A DNA stretch of 64,000 nucleotides. Origin: Lentisalinibacter orientalis. Its GTDB lineage: Bacteria > Pseudomonadota > Gammaproteobacteria > Steroidobacterales > Woeseiaceae. Of this stretch, positions 26,007 through 35,133 are shown one piece after another; position 1 is the first letter of the stretch, and the number at the start of each line of letters is the position of its first letter. The notes beneath the pieces were generated by a model. It did not search any database and was not told the origin of the DNA. It saw nothing but the letters and a program-made list of their open reading frames with translations. Location of the stretch: assembly GCF_040706535.1 (NCBI RefSeq), contig NZ_JAPDRJ010000005.1:62001-126000 (forward strand), in the 5' to 3' direction. Both the position numbers and the translations under genes were made by a program.

Positions 26007-27606
26007 GAAAGCGGTCGAGGCGTTGGTGGTAGGCGGACTTCGCGGCACTGCGTTCTTCGTCGCTCCAGCCCAGGTGGTCGCCAGCGACCGACGCCACGGC
26101 GTCCAGCACGTCCAGCCCCAGCTGCGGACCCAGGCCGATCATCATGCGCCGTTGCAGCAGATCGTCCAGCGTCCGGGCATGTTCCTGCTCCAGGCTGAAG
26201 ACCACCTCCGCCGCGATCGCGCCGGTGCGCTCGCAGACGATCTCACCCAGCGCGGGCTCGGCGACCGCCATCTCCGCGATCTCCAGGGCCCGGCTGCCGT
26301 AGACCGATAGCAGGTGGCCGGCAGTCTTCTCCGCGACGATCCCGGCCGCAGCCAGCCGCTCCCGCGCCTCCTCGAACTCCGCGCCACCGGGCAGCGGCTC
26401 GTCATCGGTGGGACACCCCGGCAGATCCCGCTCCAGCAGCCGCCCGATGCGGTCCACGACCTCCTCCGCCAAGTGGCGGTAAGTGGTCAGTTTGCCGCCG
26501 ATGATCGACAGCAGCCCGCGCGCCACGTCGTCATGCTCGCGGATGATGTGCTTGCGCGTGATCGCGCCCTCCGGCCCCTCCTCCCAGGGCAACGGCCGCA
26601 CGCCACAATAGGTGTAGTGCACCGATTGCCGCCGGAGGCCGGCCCGCGGGAAGACCCGGTTGGCCTCCGCCAGCAGGTAGTCCACCTCCTCGGCGCTCGC
26701 CCGGGCGTCGGCGGGATCACCGGAATACCGGATATCCGTCGTGCCGATCAAATACAGCCCGGCCCACGGGATGATGAACATCGGCCGCCCGTCGGCCTCC
26801 GCCTCGATATAGAACGCGCTCTTCGGCGCGCCCTCGAACGGCGAGACCACCACGTGGCTGCCCTTCGAGCCGCCCATCAGCCGCGGCAGCCGCGCGGGCA
26901 GGCCTTTCAGCACCCGGTCCACCCACGGACCGCCCGCGTTTACGACCACCGGCGCATGCACGCGGTGCCGCTCGCCTGTGGCGAGGTCCCGATACTCGAC
27001 CCCGTCCATCGTACCCGAGCCGTCGCACAGCGCCTCCACCCGGCAATAGTTGCGGAGCTCGGCGCCGGCCCGCTCGGCCGCCACCAGATTCTCGATCACC
27101 AGTCGCTCCGCCCAGGGCACCTGGGCGTCGTAATAAGCGGCCGCCCCACGCAGCCCCTCGGCCAGTATCCCCGGCTCCTCGGCCAGCAGCTCCCGCCGGC
27201 TCAGCATGTCGTGCCCCGGCAGCTCCTTGCCGAGCGAGAGCAGATCATAGGCGAGCATGCCCGCGCGGATCAGCGCCTTGCCCCGCCGCGCGCCCCGATA
27301 GACCGGGATCACCAGCTTCAGCGGATGCACCAGGTGCGGCGCGGCCTCGAGCAGGTGGCGCCGCTCGTGCAGCGACTCGTACACCAGCGAGATCTCCGCG
27401 TATTCCAGATAGCGCAGCCCGCCGTGGATGAGCCGGCTGGACCAGGCCGTGGTGCCCGCGGAGAAGTCGTCCTGCTCGAGCAGCAGCACATCGAGCCCCC
27501 GCTCCGCCGCATCCCGCGCGATACCCGCGCCGTTGATGCCGCCGCCGATAACGACGACATCGTAGCGGGACCCGCTCCCGCCCTCGCCGGCCGCGGCCTC
27601 GCTCAC
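25984..27606 (-). CDS. glpD: FAD-dependent glycerol-3-phosphate dehydrogenase
   Basis: 540 residues. The FAD-binding motif VVIGGGINGAGIARDAAERG is at residues 16-37, followed by WSSRLIHGGLRYLEY, KGSHVVVSPF, GTTDIRYSGDPADA and IIGGKLTTYRHLAEEVVDRI, all GlpD signatures. It oxidises sn-glycerol-3-phosphate to DHAP and passes electrons to quinone at the membrane. The ATG overlaps the proA stop (ATGA). The final residues VPDRTF and the TAA stop are encoded by the palindromic element, so the natural C-terminus ends at about YHQRLDRF and has been replaced. The gene follows proA, an unusual neighbour for glpD. Confidence 0.95.
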   Translation of the reverse strand: MSEAAAGEGGSGSRYDVVVIGGGINGAGIARDAAERGLDVLLLEQDDFSAGTTAWSSRLIHGGLRYLEYAEISLVYESLHERRHLLEAAPHLVHPLKLVIPVYRGARRGKALIRAGMLAYDLLSLGKELPGHDMLSRRELLAEEPGILAEGLRGAAAYYDAQVPWAERLVIENLVAAERAGAELRNYCRVEALCDGSGTMDGVEYRDLATGERHRVHAPVVVNAGGPWVDRVLKGLPARLPRLMGGSKGSHVVVSPFEGAPKSAFYIEAEADGRPMFIIPWAGLYLIGTTDIRYSGDPADARASAEEVDYLLAEANRVFPRAGLRRQSVHYTYCGVRPLPWEEGPEGAITRKHIIREHDDVARGLLSIIGGKLTTYRHLAEEVVDRIGRLLERDLPGCPTDDEPLPGGAEFEEARERLAAAGIVAEKTAGHLLSVYGSRALEIAEMAVAEPALGEIVCERTGAIAAEVVFSLEQEHARTLDDLLQRRMMIGLGPQLGLDVLDAVASVAGDHLGWSDEERSAAKSAYHQRLDRFQVPDRTF

Positions 27607-28907
27607 GGCCGCGTCTGCCCGTCGCCGCGAACCAGGTACTTGTAGCTCGTGAGCTGCTCGGCGCCGACCGGCCCGCGCGCGTGGATGCGCCCGGTGGCGA
27701 TGCCGATCTCCGCGCCCATGCCGAACTCGCCGCCGTCGGCGAACTGGGTGGACGCGTTATGCAGCAGGATGGCGCTGTCGAGCTCGCGGAAGAACCGCTC
27801 CACCGGCGCCGGGGCTTCCGCGATGATGGATTCCGTGTGCCCCGAGCCGTAGCGGCGGATGTGCCCGATGGCTCCCTCCACGGCGTCCACCACGCGGATG
27901 GCGATCACCGCGTCGAGATACTCGGTGCGCCAGTCCGCCTCGTCCGCCGGCTCGCAGCCGTCCAGTATCCGGCACGCCTCCGCATCGCCCCGCAGGCGGC
28001 AGCCCGCCTCGCCAAGCGCCGCGCCGATCCGCGGCAGCAGCGCACCGGCCACCGCGCGGTCCACCAGCAGCGTCTCCGCCGCGCCGCAGATGCCCGTGCG
28101 CCGCATCTTGGAATTGACGACGACCGCCACCGCCTTGTCCGGATCGGCACTCCCGTCCACGTAGACGTGGCACAGCCCCTCCAGATGACCGATGACGGGC
28201 ACCCGGGCATCCCGCTGCACCCGCTCCACCAGGCTCCGGCCGCCCCGGGGCACGACCACGTCCACGCAGCCGTCCAGCCCCGACAGCAGCGCGCCGACCG
28301 CGGCCCGGTCCCGCGTGGGCACCATCTGGATGGCCGCCTCGGGCAGACCGGCGTCGGCCAGGCCGGCGGTGAGGCTGGCGAGAATCGCCCGGCTCGAGTG
28401 GTAGCTCTCCGAGCCGCCGCGCAGTATCACGGCGTTGCCGGACCTGAGGCACAGGCCGCCCGCATCCGCCGTCACATTCGGCCGGCTCTCGTAGATGATC
28501 CCGATTACACCCAGGGGCACGGTCACGCGCTGGATGACGAGGCCGTTCGGCCGGTCCCACTCGGCGATCACCCGGCCGACCGGATCCGGCAGCTCTGCAA
28601 TGGCCTCCAGCCCGGCCGCCATGGCCTCGACCCTGCCTTCGTCCAGCGCGAGGCGATCCAGCATGGCCGCCGACAGGCCCTTCTCCCGGGCCAGCGCCAT
28701 GTCCCTGCCGTTCGCGCTCAGCACGTCGGCGGCCGAGTCGCGCAGGTGCGCGGCCGCGGCCCTGAGCGCCTGCTCGCGCTGCTCGCCCGTGGAACGGGCC
28801 AGCTCGCCGGCGGCGTCGCGCGCGGCGCGCCCCATCTCTTCCATCAGTACGTCCACTTCCGCCTGCAGTACGCTTTCGTCCGCACTCGCGCGCGCGCGTT
28901 CGCTCAT
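27603..28907 (-). CDS. proA: gamma-glutamyl phosphate reductase
   Basis: 434 residues. The aldehyde-dehydrogenase-like active site is RRTGICGAAETLLV (catalytic Cys), with PLGVIGIIYESRPNVTADA as cofactor segment and FGMGAEIGIATGRIHARGPV at the C-terminus. It reduces glutamyl-5-phosphate to glutamate-5-semialdehyde, the second step of proline synthesis. It overlaps proB upstream (28904-28907) and glpD downstream (27603-27606), each as an ATGA overlap. Confidence 0.96.
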   Translation of the reverse strand: MSERARASADESVLQAEVDVLMEEMGRAARDAAGELARSTGEQREQALRAAAAHLRDSAADVLSANGRDMALAREKGLSAAMLDRLALDEGRVEAMAAGLEAIAELPDPVGRVIAEWDRPNGLVIQRVTVPLGVIGIIYESRPNVTADAGGLCLRSGNAVILRGGSESYHSSRAILASLTAGLADAGLPEAAIQMVPTRDRAAVGALLSGLDGCVDVVVPRGGRSLVERVQRDARVPVIGHLEGLCHVYVDGSADPDKAVAVVVNSKMRRTGICGAAETLLVDRAVAGALLPRIGAALGEAGCRLRGDAEACRILDGCEPADEADWRTEYLDAVIAIRVVDAVEGAIGHIRRYGSGHTESIIAEAPAPVERFFRELDSAILLHNASTQFADGGEFGMGAEIGIATGRIHARGPVGAEQLTSYKYLVRGDGQTRP

Positions 28908-30064
28908 GCCGTCGCCTCGTCTTTCCGTCCGTCGTCCGCCGCCGCCGGAAACAGCACCAGATCGTCCCGATGGACCATCACGCTGCGGCCGGCGAAACCG
29001 AGTATCCGATCGATCTCCGCCGAGCGCCTGCCGAGGATGCGGCGGGCGTCCTCCGCGCCATAGGCGATCATACCGCGGCCGATCTCCGTGCCGTCGGCGT
29101 CGGCGAGCGCCACGGTATCGCCGCGGGCGAACTCGCCCTCCACCGCCGTGACGCCCACCGGCAGCAAGCTGCCGCCCCGGGCCAGCGCGGCCACCGCGCC
29201 GGCATCCAGCCGCAGCCGGCCGCGCACTTCCAGGCTGCCGGCGATCCAGCGCTTGCGCGCCGCCACCGGACTGGCACCCGCCCGGAACAGGGTGGACCGC
29301 CCGCCCGCCGCCAGCGCCGCGATCGGGGCTCTCACCCGGCCGTCGGCGATGATCATGTCGCAGCCCGCCGCCAGCGCGATACGGGCCGCGGCGAGCTTGG
29401 TGAGCATGCCGCCGGAACCCCAGCGGGAAGAAACCGGCCCGGCCATCGCCTCGATCTCCGGCGTCAGACGCTCGACCTCCGGGATGTGTTCCGCACCGGC
29501 ATCCGTGGCCGGATCGGCCGTGTACAGGCCGTCGATATCCGAAAGCAGCAGCAGGCCGTCCGCGCTGATCATCTGCGCCACCCGGGCCGCGAGGCGGTCG
29601 TTGTCGCCGTAGCGCAGCTCGTCCGTGGCCACGGTGTCGTTCTCGTTGATGACCGGCATCGCGCCGAGCTCCAGCAGCGTCTCCAGCGTGCCGCGGGCAT
29701 TCAGATGACGGCGCCGGTCCTCGGTGTCGTCCGGCGTGACCAGCACCTGGGCGACAGTCACGCCGTGATCCGCCATCACCGACTGCCAGGCATGGGCGAG
29801 GCGCACCTGGCCCACCGCAGCCGCCGCCTGCTGCTCCTCCAGCCGGGAGCGGCGGCGCGCGAGTCCGAGGGGTGCGCTGCCGAGCGCCACGGCGCCGGAG
29901 GAGACGACCAGCACCTGGCGTCCCTCGGCGCGGAGCGCGGCCAGGTCGGCCGCCAGCGCCGCCAGCCAGTCACGGTCCAGCGCGCCGTCCTCCGTGGTCA
30001 GCAGTGCCGAGCCGATCTTGACCACCAGCCGCCGGTAGTCCCCCGGTCTGCCGCGTGAACTCAC
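28904..30064 (-). CDS. proB: glutamate 5-kinase with PUA domain
   Basis: 386 residues from GTG 30064. The amino-acid kinase domain has LVVKIGSALLTTEDG, VVSSGAVALG and INENDTVATDELRYGDNDRL. A C-terminal PUA domain (~residues 285-370, GSLEVRGRLRLDAGAV onward) is present as in E. coli ProB. It phosphorylates glutamate in the first committed step of proline synthesis; E. coli ProB is feedback-inhibited by proline. It starts 19 bases after ilvH. Confidence 0.96.
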   Translation of the reverse strand: MSSRGRPGDYRRLVVKIGSALLTTEDGALDRDWLAALAADLAALRAEGRQVLVVSSGAVALGSAPLGLARRRSRLEEQQAAAAVGQVRLAHAWQSVMADHGVTVAQVLVTPDDTEDRRRHLNARGTLETLLELGAMPVINENDTVATDELRYGDNDRLAARVAQMISADGLLLLSDIDGLYTADPATDAGAEHIPEVERLTPEIEAMAGPVSSRWGSGGMLTKLAAARIALAAGCDMIIADGRVRAPIAALAAGGRSTLFRAGASPVAARKRWIAGSLEVRGRLRLDAGAVAALARGGSLLPVGVTAVEGEFARGDTVALADADGTEIGRGMIAYGAEDARRILGRRSAEIDRILGFAGRSVMVHRDDLVLFPAAADDGRKDEATA

Positions 30065-30083
30065 GGCCTCGGCTCCGACGGTC

Positions 30084-30602
30084 TCAGGCGCTGTCGCGCA
30101 GGCCGGACTCGTGGGCCAGCACCTGCTCGCCCCGGGACATGGCCAGCGCGCCGCTGCGCACCACCGCGATGATCCGCGCGATGCCGGCGGCGCGGTCCAT
30201 GAAATCCTGCACTTCCTTCACGGTGGCCGTCAGCTCAAGGGTGAAGCTGTTCTGGGAGTCGTCGAGGACGCGCGCGCCGGCCGCGTCGACCAGCCCGCGC
30301 AGCTGTTCGTAGGCGCCGGTGGGTACCTTCAGTTTCAGCAGCAACAACTCCCGCTCGAAGTGCTCGCCCAGCGTCATGTCGTGGATGTTCACCACGTCGA
30401 TGAGCTTGCCCATCTGACTCACGATCTGGGCGATGACCGCATCGGAGCCGCTCGAGACCACGGTGAGCCGGGACAGCGTCGGGTCGTCCGTGGGCGCCAC
30501 GTTCAGCGATTCGATGTTGTAGCCGCGCGTGGAGAACATGCCCGTGAGACGGGTCAGTGCCCCCACCTCGTTCTGCATGAGTACGGAGATGACGTGTCGC
30601 AT
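30084..30602 (-). CDS. ilvH: acetolactate synthase small (regulatory) subunit
   Basis: 172 residues, with the ACT domain at the N-terminus (ISVLMQNEVGALTRLTGMFS, RGYNIESLNVAPTDDP) and the second domain containing RELLLLKLKV. It is the valine-responsive regulatory subunit of acetohydroxyacid synthase, which makes acetolactate for branched-chain amino acids. It does not form an operon with the large subunit: ilvB is divergent (starts 30775), and ilvH leads a run ilvH-proB-proA-glpD. Confidence 0.94.
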   Translation of the reverse strand: MRHVISVLMQNEVGALTRLTGMFSTRGYNIESLNVAPTDDPTLSRLTVVSSGSDAVIAQIVSQMGKLIDVVNIHDMTLGEHFERELLLLKLKVPTGAYEQLRGLVDAAGARVLDDSQNSFTLELTATVKEVQDFMDRAAGIARIIAVVRSGALAMSRGEQVLAHESGLRDSA

Positions 30603-30617
30603 GATCCGGCGGGTCCC

Positions 30618-30646
30618 GTGACAAGAATGACGTAACGTGATGATAC
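30618..30646 (+). promoter_or_regulatory. candidate sigma-70 promoter for ilvB
   Basis: gtgaca - 17 bases - tgatac, about 130 bases before the ilvB start, in the ilvH-ilvB intergenic space. The match is partial, so this is only a suggestion. Confidence 0.25.
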
Positions 30647-30774
30647 TGGCGCTTATTCCCGCCTATTGCAATGCACAAGGAATTGACCGAGACTCGATCG
30701 GACCCTTGATTTTCCGCCGTTCCCGGAGTTGCGGCAGGCCGCAGCCCCCAGCGCGATGCCGCGAGCGAGTTGCC

Positions 30775-32625
30775 ATGAGCGAGATCAGCGAGACGAGAGC
30801 CACCCCCGCCCACCCGCTGGCGGGCAAGACCATGACCGGCGCGGACATCATCGTGCAGGTACTGGTGGACGAGGGCGTGGACACGATCTTCGGCTACAGC
30901 GGCGGCGCGATCCTGCCGACCTACGACGCCGTGTTCCGCTACAACGACGAGCACCGGGGCGAGGACGGGCGCTCGCCCGTGCCGCTGGTCGTGCCCGCGA
31001 ACGAACAGGGCGCCGGTTTCATGGCGGCCGGCTATGCGCGGGCCAGCGGTAAGGTGGGCGTGGTCATGGTGACCTCCGGCCCCGGCGCCACCAACACGGT
31101 GACGCCGGTGCGCGACTGCATGGCCGACTCGGTGCCCATCGTCGTCATCAGCGGCCAGGTGCCCACGGGCGCCATCGGCAGCGACGGCTTTCAGGAGGCG
31201 CCGGTCTCCGCCATCATGGGCGCCGTCGCCAAGCACGTGTTCCTGGTCACCGACCCGGAGCGCCTCGAGGCCACTGTGCGCACCGCCTTCGAGATCGCCC
31301 GCACCGGCCGGCCCGGGCCGGTGGTGGTGGACGTCCCCAAGGACGTGCAGAACTGGGAGGGCACCTTCCGCGGCAGCGGCTCGCTGCCCGTGCCGGGCTA
31401 TCGGCGCCGGCTCCAGACGGCCATGAGCGACTCGCTCTCGGCCGAGCAGTGCGAGAACTTCTACCGCATGCTGGCCGAGGCCGAGCGTCCGCTGATCTAC
31501 GCGGGCGGCGGCGTCGTCAACTCCAACGGCACCGAGGCGCTGCGCGAGTTCGCCGACCAGCACGGCATCCCCGTCACGACCACCCTCATGGGCATCGGCG
31601 CGGCCGACACCACCCGGCCGCTGTCGCTGCACATGCTGGGCATGCACGGCACGGCCTTCGCCAACTACGCGGTGGAGGACTGCGATTTCCTCATCGCCGT
31701 GGGCGCGCGCTTCGACGACCGGGTGGCGGGGGTGCCGAAGAAGTTCGCCCCGAATGCGCGCTACATCGCCCACTTCGACGTCGACCCGTCGGAGATCGGC
31801 AAGGTGAAGAGCGTGCACTGGCACTACATCGGCGAGCTGACCTCCAGCCTGCGCAAACTGTCCGCGTACGGCCGGCGCATCGGCTTCGACAAGGACTATT
31901 CCCGCTGGCACGGCGAGATCGCCGACCTGAAAAAGACCTACGCGCTGAACTACGACCGGGAGAGCGAGCTGATCCAGCCCCAGTACGTCATCGAGGAGAT
32001 CAACCGGCTGACCGGCGGCGAGGCCATCATCTCCACCGGCGTCGGCCAGCACCAGATGTGGGCGGCGCAGTATTTCGACTTCAAGGCGCCGCGCCTGTGG
32101 CTGACCTCGGGCAGCATGGGCACGATGGGCTTCGGCCTGCCGGCGGCCGTGGGTGCCCAGTTCGCGCGCCGCGACCGCCTGGTCATCGACATCGACGGCG
32201 ACGCCAGCATCCGCATGAACCTCGGCGAGCTGGAGACGGTCACCACCTACGAGCTGCCGGTGAAAGTCGTGGTGCTGAACAACTACGGCGACGGCATGGT
32301 GAAGCAGTGGCAGCGGCTCTACTACCGCGGCCGCCTGTCGGCCAGCGACAAGTCGCTGCACAGCAAGGACTTCGTCAAGGCGGCCCAGGCCGACGGCTTC
32401 CGGTACGCCGTGCGGCTCGAGGACAAGCAGCAGGTGCCCGAGACCATCCGCGAGTTCATCGAGTATCCCGGCCCGGCGTTCCTCGAGGTCATCATCGACC
32501 CGGAGGCGAGCGTCTTCCCGATGGTGGGCCCGGGCATGCCCTACTCGGAGATGATCACCGGCGACTTCATCCCGAGCCGCAGCAAGCAGGGCTCGCGGGA
32601 GGCCGGTCCGTCCGAGATGTTCTGA
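30775..32625 (+). CDS. ilvB: acetolactate synthase large (catalytic) subunit
   Basis: 616 residues from ATG 30775. TPP-dependent enzyme: FGYSGGAILPTYDAVF, the active-site Glu in ANEQGAGFMAAGYARASGK, TSGPGATNTVTP, and the TPP/Mg motif DIDGDASIRMNLGELETVTT with LNNYGDGMVKQWQ. The C-terminus VFPMVGPGMPYSEMI fits the biosynthetic type. It condenses pyruvate units to acetolactate in valine/leucine/isoleucine synthesis. The residue before the catalytic Glu is Asn, whereas the ones I know have His; the functional effect is unknown. Upstream sequence contains ATG 30640 in frame, rejected because it lacks family sequence. Confidence 0.95.
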   Translation: MSEISETRATPAHPLAGKTMTGADIIVQVLVDEGVDTIFGYSGGAILPTYDAVFRYNDEHRGEDGRSPVPLVVPANEQGAGFMAAGYARASGKVGVVMVTSGPGATNTVTPVRDCMADSVPIVVISGQVPTGAIGSDGFQEAPVSAIMGAVAKHVFLVTDPERLEATVRTAFEIARTGRPGPVVVDVPKDVQNWEGTFRGSGSLPVPGYRRRLQTAMSDSLSAEQCENFYRMLAEAERPLIYAGGGVVNSNGTEALREFADQHGIPVTTTLMGIGAADTTRPLSLHMLGMHGTAFANYAVEDCDFLIAVGARFDDRVAGVPKKFAPNARYIAHFDVDPSEIGKVKSVHWHYIGELTSSLRKLSAYGRRIGFDKDYSRWHGEIADLKKTYALNYDRESELIQPQYVIEEINRLTGGEAIISTGVGQHQMWAAQYFDFKAPRLWLTSGSMGTMGFGLPAAVGAQFARRDRLVIDIDGDASIRMNLGELETVTTYELPVKVVVLNNYGDGMVKQWQRLYYRGRLSASDKSLHSKDFVKAAQADGFRYAVRLEDKQQVPETIREFIEYPGPAFLEVIIDPEASVFPMVGPGMPYSEMITGDFIPSRSKQGSREAGPSEMF

Positions 32626-32655
32626 CCGCGCGCCGCCGCGTGTGCGCGGCCGCGC

Positions 32656-34092
32656 TCAGGGGCGGCCGTGGCGTTCGGCCAGCGCCTCGATGGTGGCGGG
32701 CGCATTCTCCTGGCGGATCAGCGCGCGCCGGCGCAGGAAGCGCCGCATGCCGGCCGGCCCCATGCGTGAGCCGCCCAGTCCGGAACATTTGAACGAATCC
32801 TTCTCCGCCTCGTAGAACCGGGCGGTCATCGCGCCGTCGTTGAGGCTGACGGCACCGGCTTCCAGGTGCCGGCCCACGGCCTCGGCCTCCTCCAGGCTGC
32901 CGGCCAGGACCGCGGCCGAGAGGCCGAACTCGCTGTCGTTGGCGAGCGCGACGGCCTCCTCCACGGTATCGAACGGCATCACCGGGATCACCGGCCCGAA
33001 GGTCTCCTCGCGCATCAGCGCCATGCCGTGATCGACGCCCGTCACCACCGTCGACCGTATCCACAGGCCGCCACCGTGGGTCTCGATCTCGCCGCCCGTC
33101 CGGATGTGCGCGCCCCGCGCCACCGCCTCTGCCAGCTGCGCGCGGATGGTCTCCGCCTGCCGGTCGAAGATCAGCGGACCGATGTGGCCTTCGTGGATGT
33201 CGGGCCAGTTCAGCTCCACCCGCTCCGCCGCAGCGACCAGCGCCGCGACGAACTCGTCGAAGATTTCCCGCGCAACGTACACGCGCTCGATGGACTGACA
33301 GGCCTGTCCGGTCGCCGTCACCGACGCCCGCAGCGCCGTGGCCGCCGCCTGTTTCGGGTCGGCGCTCGCCAGCACGAGCATGGGATCCTTGCCGCCGAGC
33401 TCCAGGAACGCCGGGATGAAGCGGGCGGCGGCCGCCGCGCCCACTTTGCGCCCGGTGGCCACGCTGCCGGTGAAGCACACGGCGTCCACGTTGTCGATCA
33501 GCGCCGCGCCCGTGGCGCCGTCGCCCTGCACGAAGCCGAGCACGGCATCGAGCGCCGGCACCTCCGCCAGCGCCGCGGCGAGCGGCGCGACGAAGCGTGG
33601 CGTCACCTCGCTCGGCTTCACCAGCACCGCGCAGCCCGCGATCAGCGCCGGTATGGCGTCGATGAGCGACAGCGTCAGCGGGAAGTTCCAGGGGCTGATG
33701 GCGCCCACCAGCGGCACGGGCACCAGCTGGGTGCGGTAGGTGATGCCCGGTACCGACGATGAGCGCAGCGGCTCGGCCAGGATCTCCGGCGCGAGCCGCG
33801 ACCAGCGCTGCACGGTGCCGGCGATGCCGTCGATCTCCGCGACCGAGACGAAATAACGCCCGGTGTCGGCGGCCAGGGCGTCCAGCAGCGCTTGCCGATG
33901 TCGCTCTATCGCGGCGACCCATTCATCGAGTACGCCGATGCGCTCGTCGAGCGGCCGCGCCGCCCAGGCGGGCTGGCCCGCCCGCAGGCGGGCCGCGGCG
34001 GCCGCCACGGTCCCGGCGTCGGCCGCCGCGATCCGGTAGTCGTACTCGCCGGTACGGGGATTGCGGACGTCGAGCAGGCGCTCGTCGCTCAT
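32656..34092 (-). CDS. aldehyde dehydrogenase (NAD(P)-dependent)
   Basis: 478 residues from ATG 34092. The ALDH-superfamily residues are intact: GAISPWNFPLTLSL, KPSEVTPRF, FLELGGKDPMLVL with the general-base Glu, and the nucleophile Cys in TATGQACQSIERVYV. The C-terminal part has EETFGPVIPVMPFD and FGLSAAVLAGSLEEAE. The aldehyde is unknown. It stands at the end of a minus-strand set after a DUF1838 gene and a PLP dehydratase gene, which suggests a degradative pathway. It converges with ilvB. Confidence 0.92.
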   Translation of the reverse strand: MSDERLLDVRNPRTGEYDYRIAAADAGTVAAAAARLRAGQPAWAARPLDERIGVLDEWVAAIERHRQALLDALAADTGRYFVSVAEIDGIAGTVQRWSRLAPEILAEPLRSSSVPGITYRTQLVPVPLVGAISPWNFPLTLSLIDAIPALIAGCAVLVKPSEVTPRFVAPLAAALAEVPALDAVLGFVQGDGATGAALIDNVDAVCFTGSVATGRKVGAAAAARFIPAFLELGGKDPMLVLASADPKQAAATALRASVTATGQACQSIERVYVAREIFDEFVAALVAAAERVELNWPDIHEGHIGPLIFDRQAETIRAQLAEAVARGAHIRTGGEIETHGGGLWIRSTVVTGVDHGMALMREETFGPVIPVMPFDTVEEAVALANDSEFGLSAAVLAGSLEEAEAVGRHLEAGAVSLNDGAMTARFYEAEKDSFKCSGLGGSRMGPAGMRRFLRRRALIRQENAPATIEALAERHGRP

Positions 34093-34135
34093 GGCGTTCC
34101 GGGGCGCTTTCCGGCGTCCTGACGACGGCGGAGGA

Positions 34136-35065
34136 TCAGTGGCGGGACTCCGTTTCCTCGCGCGTTTCGCGGCGCTGCTCCATGAGGCTGCGGAAGTACG
34201 ACCAGCTGGTGACGTTGCGGCGGGCATCGTCCACCGGCGGCGGCTCGCGATAGATCGGGTAGTTCTCCTCGATCTGCGCCTTCATGGTATCCGAAAGCTC
34301 GTCGTAACCGTTGATCTTGAGCCCTGCCGTGTGCATGTAGATGTCGCCGTGACGGCCGCCCATCTTCATCCAGGGCAGCCACTGGGAACGGCGCACCCAG
34401 CCCACGCGCACGTCGGCGGTGTGCTGGTCGGCGTCCACCAGGTCGTCGATGTCGCCCAGGAAGTTGAACATCTCGGTGGCATGGTAGGTGCCGCCGACGT
34501 AGGGCTGGTAATCGCCACCGAGAGGGTTGGGGTAGAACAGCGGCACCGTGATGGTCATCCACCAGGCGTTGTTCTTCATCGACAGGCCGACCTGATACGG
34601 CTCGCCGTCGGCGGTGCGCTCGAAGGTGGGCCGGCCGTTCACCGGATCGTTGGTGACGTGCACCACCTCCACGGTCTCGCCGGTCCAGGGGTTCTCCCAC
34701 TCCTCCAGCACTTCGCCCGTCTCAGGGTCCTTGTAGAGCAGGATCTCGCGGCTCACCAGCCGATAACCCTCGCCGCGCTGCGGATCGGTGACCGTGCCGC
34801 ACTGACGCACGTTCATGCCCTCCACCAGGAACAGCAACTTGTCGGCCTCGCCGGGCACGCGGCTGTAGGCCCGGCCGTGCCACCAGTAATACACCGGCTT
34901 CTCGTCCTCGAGGGAACACATGATCTTGCGCGAGGCGGCTACCGCACCGGCGCCGGTGGACAGATCGATCTCCGCCGACTGCGCGACGGGCGCAGCCACC
35001 AGTCCGGCAAGACCGGCAAGCGTCGCGACCACAACTGCAATCATCGCTCTCGGGCTCACGTGCAT
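34136..35065 (-). CDS. DUF1838 family protein, secreted
   Basis: 309 residues from ATG 35065, which follows AGGAG by five bases. A signal peptide runs to about residue 30 (MIAVVVATLAGLAGLVAA). The body matches DUF1838: KPVYYWWHGRAYSRVPGEAD, GYRLVSREILLYKDPETGEV, EEWENPWTGETVEVVHVTND, and FPANA-like WWMTITVPLFYPNPLG. Function of the family is not established. Many relatives sit next to dehydrogenases, consistent with the ALDH gene 43 bases downstream. Confidence 0.85.
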   Translation of the reverse strand: MHVSPRAMIAVVVATLAGLAGLVAAPVAQSAEIDLSTGAGAVAASRKIMCSLEDEKPVYYWWHGRAYSRVPGEADKLLFLVEGMNVRQCGTVTDPQRGEGYRLVSREILLYKDPETGEVLEEWENPWTGETVEVVHVTNDPVNGRPTFERTADGEPYQVGLSMKNNAWWMTITVPLFYPNPLGGDYQPYVGGTYHATEMFNFLGDIDDLVDADQHTADVRVGWVRRSQWLPWMKMGGRHGDIYMHTAGLKINGYDELSDTMKAQIEENYPIYREPPPVDDARRNVTSWSYFRSLMEQRRETREETESRH

Positions 35066-35133
35066 TCCTGTTCTCCTTCTCGCTGTTCCCGCAATGCCCG
35101 CCGGACCGCTCCCGCGCGGGCGGCTCAAGCTTA

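Noticed and set aside
30637..30774. N-terminal extension of ilvB or a leader peptide
   Set aside because: The frame is open from ATG 30640, but the translated sequence has no family match and is not rich enough in Leu/Val/Ile for an attenuator leader.
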